Below are positions 42,850-52,000 of a stretch of 53,053 nt of DNA, piece by piece. The notes below the pieces were generated by a model. It did not search any database, was not told the DNA's origin, and was given only the letters and a program-made list of their open reading frames with translations. The position numbers were made by a program, and so were the translations under genes. The first letter of the stretch is position 1, and each line of letters opens with the position of its first letter. This stretch comes from CBDUQN01 sp965369375 (GTDB taxonomy: Bacteria > Krumholzibacteriota > Krumholzibacteriia > Krumholzibacteriales > Krumholzibacteriaceae). The stretch lies in NCBI GenBank assembly GCA_965369375.1, contig CBDUQN010000012.1, positions 1-53,053 of the forward strand. Reading direction: 5' to 3'.

Positions 42850-43245
42850 ATGTAAATCAACAGCTTAGAGAAAAATCAACACAACTCAAAGAGGTCGAGC
42901 TCAACGCGGAGCAGTGGCGTGTAGACAACTTCGTGGCCTGCATTGCCGAGGGTAGAAGCAGCGATGCAAGGGCAAAAGCACTCGAAGCGGTGGAGAAGAG
43001 AATCAAGCAGCTTGCCGCTGAACTTTTACACGCTAAAAGGATCCAAGGATCGGATCTTCAAGGCTCCTCCACCGGAATGGATCAAAGAACGGGTGTCTAC
43101 TATACAGGAAGTTCTCGAGCGGCGGGTCGGGAAATCAGCGCTTATCCTGCGGAAACTGCTCGGGAAGATCCGCCTCGAGTCGGGCTATTCCACCGAACCG
43201 GACGGCGGTTCGAATTCTTTGCAATGGCAGACGCCCGTCTATTAG
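42850..43245 (+). pseudogene. large serine recombinase, frameshifted C-terminal remnant (copy 2)
   Basis: The first part, in one frame, encodes the recombinase coiled coil (QLREKSTQLKEVELNAEQW, FVACIAEGRSSDARAKALEA, KRIKQLAAEL). A shift near 43027 moves it to the frame of GSKDRIFKAPPPEWIKERVS, TIQEVLERRVGKSALILRK and LLGKIRLESGYSTEP, ending SLQWQTPVY with a TAG. Relative to copy 1 it lacks the segment between two GAGCCGG words, as after a short-repeat deletion. Its stop overlaps the stop of the opposite-strand beta-barrel gene. It carries no catalytic domain. Confidence 0.7.
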
Positions 43246-44067
43246 AACCGGTATCCTATTCCCAGCATGAAGGTGATGTAGCGCAAGTCATCAGTCGCCT
43301 CGACGTGGTGCTGATAGACGCCGGAGCATTCCCCGATACCGACTATCTTCTGCCAATCGAAGGTACCAATCCTCTTTGATCTTGACCTGTCCCATATCGA
43401 TGAACCGCGCATTCACTGAGATTATGAGAGAACGCTTCACGCGATAGTCGGCGCCGAGATTCAATCCGAATGCGATACTCTTGCCTATTTCTACTTCGTC
43501 GGTTCCCGTCATTTTCACTGCCGGCGCAAAGAGGGGGCCGCCGTAGAAATCCAGTTTGTTGCGCGGCGTAAAGTGGTAGTTTACGCACAATCCGAATATC
43601 GTCATGTTGAGATTTCCATCATCACCGAGACCGGGTACGAGGCCCGGATCGATTCCGGAAATATTATCGAAATCGCCTTTCAATTCATACTTGACCACAT
43701 TCATTATATACGCAAGGTCCGCCTCGAGGCCGAGACGTCCATTGAGGAGCAGGTACTCGAAACCGATCATAAAGCCGAGCGCATTCTGTGTTTCCGCGGT
43801 ACCTTCACCGCTGAAGTCTGCTGAAAAGGACATGCAGCCTGCATAAGGGGCGCAGATTTGACAGGCCCCGCTACCCCAGGCTCTGCCATATGCGTCACTT
43901 TCTCCTATTGGAATAGCGTACAGGAGGAATCCGCGAATATTTCCGCGATGCTTCTTGTCCTGGCCTTCCCATTCTTCTGCGCGGGCTATGGATGAGAATG
44001 CGAGGGAGCCCAGTAGGATAAAGATCAAGGAGAGTCGTAATCCGGATGACTTTAGCAGCGAGTGCAT
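43242..44067 (-). pseudogene. outer-membrane beta-barrel protein with one frameshift
   Basis: It begins with a signal peptide (MHSLLKSSGLRLSLIFILLG) and continues as an amphipathic beta-strand protein (IRGFLLYAIPIGES, ALGFMIGFEYLLLNGRLGLE, FGLNLGADYRVKRSLIISVN). The open frame ends early at 43291 with an implausible basic tail. In the +1 frame from about 43375 the protein continues RIGTFDWQKIVGIGE and ends YITFMLGIGYRF with a stop at 43242. That terminal aromatic residue is the expected barrel-assembly signal. A one-base change near 43371-43378 therefore separates the parts; mutation and sequencing error are both possible. Intact length would be about 274 residues. Confidence 0.7.
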
Positions 44068-44311
44068 TAAGGTACCCCTTTCTTGTTATTCGCCGAGCAA
44101 CCGCTGAACGGAAGAGTTGATTGCGTTGGTGGCCCTGCACGTTTCACTTGTGATGCATGTCTCTGATCTACAAACCTATAATCCGTGCAGGGTAGGGGAG
44201 AAGTAAGGATAATTCAACGATGAATTTCGCATTACCTTAGAGAATTGATAAAAATAGGTGGATATACCTATGCGACGTTACCCGAGTGGCCTGCCTAAAT
44301 AGAAAACAGCA

Positions 44312-44722
44312 TCATTTCTTGTTTTCGCTTCTCATCTCTTCCCAAAATGTTCGTGGAGAAATAATGTCAGTATCACCTACTTTTTTCAACTTCAGAAATT
44401 CGGCATCCCCTGTAATCAGAAAATCCGCTACTGAAACTACAGCCGTGCCCAATATTGAAAGATCGTTCTTATCCTTGAGTCTTGGGACTTTGATATTGAC
44501 GGGCCGGATCAATTCTCCACTTTCACGAAGATAGGCCTCTATCTCCTCCACAACACGCTTCGGTACCTTGATCTTCTCATGGAGTTTTTCACTTACTTCC
44601 TCGAGTATCTCTTCGCAGAAGATTACATCATGACTCTCGAGACAGTACTCGAAGAGCGCGGCGCAGAGTCCACGTGCGGCGAATGCAGCTATGATGATAT
44701 TGGAATCGAGAACAAGTCTCAT
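44312..44722 (-). CDS. PIN-domain toxin
   Basis: A 136-residue PIN-family RNase toxin. LVLDSNIIIAAF gives the first Asp, EEILEEVSEKL the Glu, and KDKNDLSILGTAVVSVADFL with ITGDAEFLKL the remaining acidic residues. The end PRTFWEEM is typical of this PIN subgroup. It overlaps the antitoxin stop by 4 nt (ATGA) and should cut RNA when the antitoxin is lost. Confidence 0.85.
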   Translation of the reverse strand: MRLVLDSNIIIAAFAARGLCAALFEYCLESHDVIFCEEILEEVSEKLHEKIKVPKRVVEEIEAYLRESGELIRPVNIKVPRLKDKNDLSILGTAVVSVADFLITGDAEFLKLKKVGDTDIISPRTFWEEMRSENKK

Positions 44723-44937
44723 CCCAGATCCTTGAATATGTCCTCGTCAGTGAGAAGCCCCTGAGCTTCTGCAAAGGGCAGCACTTTCCCCCTGAGCTGC
44801 CTGAACCTGTGGATGGAGATGTATTTCCGGATGGATTCGCGGACGATGTCACTTACAGGTTTGTTTTCTTCCTTCGATATATCCTGCAGCAGCTTACGCA
44901 AATCCTCGGGAAGACGGATTGTAAATGGCCGTTTCAT
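44719..44937 (-). CDS. ribbon-helix-helix antitoxin
   Basis: A 72-residue protein. The N-terminal beta strand and helices RPFTIRLPEDLRKLLQDISK and KPVSDIVRESIRKYI are a ribbon-helix-helix DNA-binding fold; the acidic C-terminus (LLTDEDIFKDLG) probably blocks the PIN toxin. The ATG at 44937 follows AGGAGGT. It should bind the palindrome immediately upstream and repress its own operon. Confidence 0.85.
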   Translation of the reverse strand: MKRPFTIRLPEDLRKLLQDISKEENKPVSDIVRESIRKYISIHRFRQLRGKVLPFAEAQGLLTDEDIFKDLG

Positions 44938-44950
44938 GGCTTGACCTCCT

Positions 44951-44985
44951 GTATTACATTGTAATACGGTTTTTGAATTTGTCAA
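44951..44985 (-). promoter_or_regulatory. toxin-antitoxin promoter with embedded palindromic operator
   Basis: On the minus strand TTGACA (44980-44985) and TACAAT (44958-44963) are spaced by 16 bp, a near-consensus sigma70-type promoter. The -10 lies in the centre of a perfect palindrome, GTATTAC-ATT-GTAATAC (44951-44967). Binding of the ribbon-helix-helix antitoxin there would exclude polymerase. It ends 13 bp before the antitoxin start. Confidence 0.7.
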
Positions 44986-45059
44986 GCCTATGAATATTCA
45001 AACGCATCGAATTCGAATAAGGCAGGTGCTCTAACTGGAGGTTCAATTCGGATAGAGTT

Positions 45060-45572
45060 TCATGTATTAGAGTCAGAGGAATTATTCTTTTTCTCTTCGA
45101 GCGTTTTTCTTAATACTGCCAATACCGCTCGATCTTTCTCGCGACCGGCTTCTTCCTTTGTTTTTATCAAGGTTTCAAGATCAAGAAGAAGAACATTGAG
45201 ATTCTCTTTTATTGTCAGTGTTGCTGCATTTCGTGCCAACGCATTATATCCTTTTCCGGGCGACAACTCGCCCAGCAGATCCAGGGGGCCGGCTTTCGTC
45301 ATCAGCAAATGATGTCCCGCTGATGCAAGATGATCCGCTTCCGGCTTTATTACCCTGCCCGCCGGATCGCGGTACGTTGTATCAAGTTTTTCCAACGCCT
45401 TCATAAGCCGCTCAATGTTCTCCGGTACTCTTGAATGCACGATGTCTATATCGAACGTAGCGATCGGAGCGCCATGTAACACCGCACATACTCCTCCAAC
45501 GACGATGTAATCGACATCATAGCTGGAAAGCGTTTCGAGAATGCAAATGAAATCAGGCTTGGAATGTTCCAC
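45060..45572 (-). CDS. nucleotidyltransferase-fold protein (DUF6036/AbiEii-like)
   Basis: A 170-residue protein with the minimal nucleotidyltransferase signature: VVGGVCAVLHGAP followed by TFDIDIVHS (Asp-x-Asp). A further region, LASAGHHLLMTKAGPLDLLG, supplies the third acidic strand. The C-terminal part is helical (ETLIKTKEEAGREKDRAVLA). Such proteins act as toxins or antitoxins modifying tRNA or proteins in some systems; here the role is unknown. It starts with GTG, 20 nt inside the tiny upstream gene, with GAGG just before it. Confidence 0.72.
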   Translation of the reverse strand: MEHSKPDFICILETLSSYDVDYIVVGGVCAVLHGAPIATFDIDIVHSRVPENIERLMKALEKLDTTYRDPAGRVIKPEADHLASAGHHLLMTKAGPLDLLGELSPGKGYNALARNAATLTIKENLNVLLLDLETLIKTKEEAGREKDRAVLAVLRKTLEEKKNNSSDSNT

Positions 45573-45723
45573 GTTTCAACCTCAGCAGCGACCAGATGCA
45601 GTTCTCCAGGGCTCTCAGCCTCTCTTCAGCAGTAAGTGAAAGCATCCACCGGATCAATGTGAGATCAACACCATCTTCATATCCGTCGATGTTCGGATTC
45701 TGTGCATCAGTATTAGTGCTCAT
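45553..45723 (-). CDS. 56-residue partner of the nucleotidyltransferase
   Basis: A short minus-strand gene running MSTNTDAQNPNIDGYEDG, then VDLTLIRWMLSLTAEERLRA, then LENCIWSLLRLKRG. I recall near-identical short proteins with the LIRWMLSLTPxERL core directly upstream of nucleotidyltransferases of this type, which supports a real gene. It overlaps the transferase start by 20 nt, so the two are translated together, in toxin-antitoxin style. No DNA-binding motif is visible. Confidence 0.6.
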   Translation of the reverse strand: MSTNTDAQNPNIDGYEDGVDLTLIRWMLSLTAEERLRALENCIWSLLRLKRGTFQA

Positions 45724-45968
45724 GGCAATTCCTGGAATAAATTAATGAATTCATGATAAGTTTAGATAGCACCTTTTAAATAGTAAAGAAGTATCTTTTC
45801 GTCGCCGTGACTAGTTCCAAGGAAACTGTTCCAGTAATAATGCTAAAATATCAACCAGGTCCATCACACAATCTACTGAGGGGAATCAGTAGATGAATTT
45901 TGGCAATTGCTGCTCTCGCAAAGAGCTGCAGTCTCTTCTATATAATATGTACTATCTATGTAAAGACT

Positions 45969-46003
45969 GAGCGGGCTTCCTCGGCAGGGGAGAAAGCCCG
46001 CTC
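45969..46003 (-). terminator. hairpin downstream of the giant secreted-protein gene
   Basis: Exact inverted arms GAGCGGGCTT (45969-45978) and AAGCCCGCTC (45994-46003) flank a 15-nt loop, 9 bp after the stop of the giant gene. It is a GC-rich stem with only a short T-containing tail (AGTCTTTAC) on the minus strand, so it is a probable but weak intrinsic terminator. Confidence 0.55.
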
Positions 46004-46011
46004 GAGTGAAT

Positions 46012-49000
46012 CTATCGGAGCAAAACCATTTTCTTAGTCTGAACGAAGTCGCCGGCGACGAGGCGGTAGAAGTAGATACCGCTCGCCACGGTGGTTCCGT
46101 GGTCGTCCTTCGCCGTCCAGCTGATCTCTTTTTGCCCCTGCGTCATTTCCTTGTCGATGATCGTCGCAACGAGCTCACCCTTTACATTATATACGCTCAA
46201 CCTCACGCGCACCGTCTGCGGCAGATCGAACCTGATCAATGTCGATGGATTGAATGGGTTCGGGACGTTCTGCATGAGTGCGAACGACTTCGGCACTCCG
46301 GGCGTGTCGTCTTCATCAGTCGACGTCGCATTGAAAACAACCGGATCGTGTACCGAACCCCTGACGGCATCCGCTTCCCAGTCGAGTGTCTCTGTGATAT
46401 CGCACAGGAGGGAGGCATCGGCGTCGAAGGCTTTGAAGCGGATCGTTTCTCCCGTAGCTGCATTGCTGTGTACCATGAGGAATGCCTCGTAGCGTCTGAC
46501 ACCGTCGATGTAGATCGGCCGCGCGATGCCGCGGCACTGATCGCCTACGAAGGCGCCGATGATATCATTGCCGTCTATCGATTCGCGCTCATCTATACGC
46601 AGGACAGCGGTCACCGTCATGTTGTACTGGAAGTCGTGGGGATCGACGTACCATACAGGCGAATTTTCCGCGGTCTCTGTTTCGGTTTCTGATTTCGCTG
46701 CGACAACGGCCGCCGGCGGAGCACCGACATAGGGAGGATAAGCGAAACTGGAATCTCCCGGTACGGTGTCGAAATAGAGCTTGTACCCCTTGCCCGGCTC
46801 CATGGAAGCGAGACTTCCGTACCACGATCCGCCGAGGAACTGGGCGAAGGCATCCTGGCTCTTCACCATGTCGTTATCACTCACGAGACCCTGAGTATCG
46901 AGATCCGAAAGGGCACTGTTCACCGCTATCGGCCCACTGGGCAGATACCCGATCCAGTTCCAGCCCTGTGACACCGGTATCAGGCTGTCCACCGGGACCG
47001 TCACGCCGGTATGTAGTATCGTTCCCGCATCGGCCAAGTTGACCATGTAGCCAGACACATTATCGAGCATGAGCACCGGCGTCCATCCGGTAACCGGATC
47101 GACGAACTGGCTGAATGCCTCGTGTGACTTGATCATATCACCGGGGGAGGGGGTAAGGTCGGCGAGCACCGCCGCGGCGCTCATGTCTGCAGATCGTATG
47201 TTAGTAGATATCCAGTTCCAACCCTCACTGACCGGTATCGCGAGCACACTGTCGCCGAGCACCTCGGTTGCCGTGAGCGTGACCGGCGCGTTGGGGCTTC
47301 CGATCTGGTCGTTTGCGACAAACAGGTAGCTCTCGAGTGTCGAGTTGAAGAGCTTGCAGCTATCTGCGCACCACACCTGGAATCGTATCGTCTCGCCGTC
47401 GGTGCGGTTGCTGTAAACGGTCAGAAATGCGAGGAACGAATAGGGGTATCCGGTGCCGCTATCGAACACATTAACGCTGTCGATATTCGCCACACCTCGG
47501 AGCTCGCTGCCGGCGAAGGCGGCGACCTTGTCATCTTCATTCACCGAAATCGAGCCTCCGATATCGAGCTCGGCCACGATCGTCATCGACTGTTCGTAGT
47601 CGTTCGGATTGACCGCCCAGGCGGGGGCCTGGCACGAGACGGTGAGATTGATATCGAGGACCGCGGTGCTGACACCGCCGATCGTATCGGTGGCCTCGGC
47701 CCTCACTTCGCTTTGATAGAAACCGATTGCGAGATCTTCCTGGATGGCAAAGTCGATGGTCTGCGTTTCACCTGGTAGGATCGAGCCCGTAAAAGGCATC
47801 GCATCCGTAATCCACGCAGGCATCTCAGTGATCGTGAAATCGACCGGCTGCCCGGCGCCATTAACGAGCTCGGAAGAGATACTGCCAGGATTCAAGTATG
47901 GCACATCACTTGTGAGGTCTGTATCGCTCCACGCGAAGAGGCTCTTGCGGTAGTTGAACTCCCACGTGGCGGTCCCTTCCATCGGATTGCCGATACGGTC
48001 ACATATGCCACAGACGTATGCCTCGATGCTTCGTCCCTCGAGTTCTCCCGCGCTCACCATCGGTGTAATGATAATAGTGTTCTCGTCGCAGAGTGTCTCA
48101 ACTGCTATCAGAGAATCTGCATTCGGGCCGTCGAGGTAAGTCAGCGTGACGCTGTCGGGATCGATCGATTCGCAGTCGATCGTCTCGTTGAAGGTGATAC
48201 TGATATCCTCGCCAAACGAGAGGATCCCGTCGGCCGGCTCGGGCGTGCCGAAGACGACCGGCGCGTGACGGTCGATCGTGCCGGTAGCAACCGGTGAATA
48301 ACATTCCTCACCGTTTGTGCAGTGCGTAAATGCCCGCAGCTCGTAGGAGCCATCCTCGAGCGAATCGGGGGGCTGCCAGTCAATGAGCGTTTCAACGGTT
48401 CCCAGAGAGTCTGCGAGAACGGGGGTGGACCACTCACCGGGGCCCTCATCGCCCTCTCCGAGATGCCGGTACTGGAAGCCGACATACTGGACGGTCAATC
48501 CCTCGTCCACTTCGCCGATGTCGATCTGGTAATCGGTCAGGATCAGGCGCACGGCTTCGCTTGCATCCTCGTCAGCCTTGTCGAATGCCCATCCGTCCTC
48601 GGGCCTGAAGAGGGTGACCTCGCTGCATGGCGCATCGAAATGAACGTTGAATGTCTTGAAGGCGGCCCGCTGCATCTTGCCATGTCTTTCCCAGATGGCA
48701 TACTCGCAGGGTGGATAGAGCATCACTATCAGGCTGTCGTATGTGTAGCGGTACGGTCCACGCTCGACCGTCAGGGTCACTTGTTGGGCCTCGTTCGGTG
48801 CAAGGAAGAAATCCAGTCCGTCAATGATAAACGAACTTCCGTTGACCTTGACGACGGCGCCGTCCGGATTCGACCTCGACAGCAGCCGAAGGGTGTACCA
48901 CCTGGCTTCGTCGGTTCCGCTCTCATTGACAAGCGTTAGGTTGAAAACAGCTGCTTCATCGGCTGGAACACCCGCGGCGGTCACCGGATCGATCAACAGG

Positions 49001-52000
49001 CGGGCGCCGTCGCGCGGCGTCATCCTGGCCACACCGGAGGAATCGCGCCACGCCTCCCACGGACAGGAGCTGACGCCGCCGAGCACGTCGAATACCGGCG
49101 ACCGGTATTTCCCGTCATTCTTGAGGTCGACCGTGAAGTTGTCACCGATGTCATCGTCGCTCAGCACATAGCCAACTGCATGAGACTCTGTTTCAGTCCA
49201 GTTTTCATACCCATAGAGCTTTTCGTCCGTATATTCATACCCGGCGGAGAATTTGATATTAACACATCCCCATAATTTTGTTGCCAATCCAAGATACGAC
49301 TCGTTCGCGATCCTCAATTTCATGGTCTTGGTAAATGATTCGACGGTATCTATTCGGGTTGTATATTCAAAATCTGCGCCCGCGCTGAATGACCGGTTCT
49401 CGTACGATTCAGATGTGTATTTCATCTCACGGTTCCAGTCCAGCCAGTCCTGCCAGTTATCGACTTGATCCTGGAATATCTCCACGGAGTCCTGATCCTC
49501 GAGCGAATTATAATAATCGACCTTATCTTCCAATTCAGGGATCAGAACGTTTTCGATATGGTGTTCGCTGAATACGAATTCCGTCGAGATCGTGTCGGGT
49601 TGGAATCCGATATCGACCGATCGCACGACCTCACACCCCTCGATGTCGATAACGGCCACTTCGGCAAATAGAAAGTTGAAACCAGTGCCGACGAAGACAT
49701 CACCCGGCTCTCCGATAAAGAGATCGCTCGAGGAGGTGGCGTATCGCTCAGTGGTTGAGACAATCTGCTCGGTTTTACCTTCTTCATAGTGTATCCAGCC
49801 CAATCGGAATTTATTCTTAAATGTTAAATGATACTTAAAACTAGATATTTTCCCAGCGCCTAATCCGATGAAATACTCTTCATGGATTCCCCATGAAAAT
49901 TCAAAATTGAAACCTAGGGTATGCGACCATAATTCCTGATCCCACACTATCGTCGAACGCTTGGAAAATCCTTCCTCGAGATATGCATATGAATTGTCGC
50001 CGGGCGGATCGCGCAGTATATAGAGCGGCATAGGATCGGACGTGAAGGTAACGAACTCAGTCCCCTCCGGAGCCAGGTGGCCGGTAACGAGCACCCACTC
50101 GGTCGTGGAAACAGGATCCTTTCCTTCAACAAGGGCAGAAGCAGTGATCGCCTTCTGGTACGATCTGTTTTTGCCATCGACCATGCGCCCGCTGATAAGG
50201 CTCGGTGTCGTTGCGACCGTCACATACTCTGCAGTGCCGTTACTGACCGACAAGATAATGGGAGTGTCCTCCCGGTCGAAGATCTCGTCGTATATGACGA
50301 CCGTACCGGTATCGAGCGGGCATGTTTCCCCCGGGCCATAAGCTTCATTGACTTCGATGGTGAGTGTCACCACCTCGAGCTGCGGGATAACGGGCAGCGA
50401 ATCGGGCAATGGTTGCCCATCGAGTGTCAGCTGTGCACATGTAACATATGGTTCGAGTCCCGTGATGGCGACGATCAGATTCGCCCGGTAGATGAAATCG
50501 AGCGTATCAGCGTCTGTGGTCAGGCCTATTTCGCGGACCCCGAGGTTCTGGAAAAAGGTAACGACGTCCGATACGATCAGTCCGCTCGGTATCGTCGTTT
50601 CATTCACCGTGGCGCTCACCAGGTAGATCTGCGGTGGAAGCGATATCGTGTAGGAAGCGCTGGCGGAATCGGCCACGACCGTATCCTGCAGGCAGCCGTT
50701 CTGGCTCTCGATGGTGATAGTCACATCACCAACGTAACGGCCGCAGCCGCCGCCACAGCTGCCGGAGAGCGTGCGCACCATCGTGCCGGTGAAATCGATT
50801 GATGTATCCCCTTCCACGACGAGTGAAATCTCTGACGGGTCGAAGGTGTTGTCACCGAGCTCGGCACTCAGTGTATGCTCGTCCTGGTCCACCGAAACGG
50901 CAAATTTTCCGTTCTTGTCGGTTACACCCATTGCATTCCCGTCAACAATCATCTGGGCATCCGGCACGGGGCAGTCGGTGGCGGCGAAGAGGATCTCTCC
51001 CGATATCGTGTAGGAGGTAATCTCCACAAAGTTGATATCGTTCGCCACGGGGCTCTGTTCGCTGAGCACGACACTCTTGAATGCCGGCTGGAACTGACGC
51101 TGTCCCCCGGATGGCCTGACGTAGAGGGTGTCTCCATCCTCGAACCGCAGGCCGCCGAGGACATAGTTGCCTTCGACATCGGTCTTCGCGCTGACATCGA
51201 GCGGCGCGTCGTCGTCGGTCCAATAGACGCCGCCCTCCAAAACACCGTACTGGGATTCGGAGGCGAAATCGGTTACAGCCGAGCCCCGTCCCTCGTCAAT
51301 CGGCCAGTAGCCTACGAGGCCCGTCTCGTCACCTTCGAGCGGCCGGCTCATTGCATTGCGGAGCTGCATGTCGGTGCGGGCTGTACTCCAAATACGGATT
51401 TCGTCTATCTGGCCGTGATACGACGCAGAGCGGCCGGATCCGAAAAAGAGATAATCATCATTGGTGATATTATTGAGTCCTGCGGAGGAAGCGCTGCCGT
51501 TGAATACCTGATCGATATATAGGCGCAATTCCTTTTGATCCGCGTCGTGGACACAGGCGATGTGGTGCCACTCGTTATCATTGAGATTGACGCTATCACT
51601 TTCGACCGATACAGACTGAGAGCCGTCACTCATCGCGAAAACGAGGCGGCCCGGATATCCGTTGACGCCGTCGGTGCGAAGCTCGAAGGGGTAGCTGATA
51701 GATGTATAACTTTTCGAGATGATCGATTCGTTTATCCCGCTTGCGTCACCGCTCCCTGTGTATCTGATCCACGTCTCGACGGTGAAGTTGCTCAATGTGT
51801 TGAAATCAAACGCTTCGCCGTCTCTGCACCGTACGGCACCGCAAAAGCCGTCAAAATGAAGTGCGTGGGTCAGCGAAGGATCAATGGAAACAGAGACATC
51901 TTCGACCCCGGCTCCGCCACGCGTTGTGACACGGCCCGCTATCGCTCCGTTGGGCGGGCGCCAGCCGAAATCGCAGCCGAGATTCAGTGTATCTCCTGCC

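Noticed and set aside
43201..43220. GGTTCGAATTC near the recombinase remnant as a second tRNA-type attachment copy
   Set aside because: Only the loop-like word matches; the acceptor part differs from the 27745-27769 fragment, and the sequence is explained as recombinase coding sequence.
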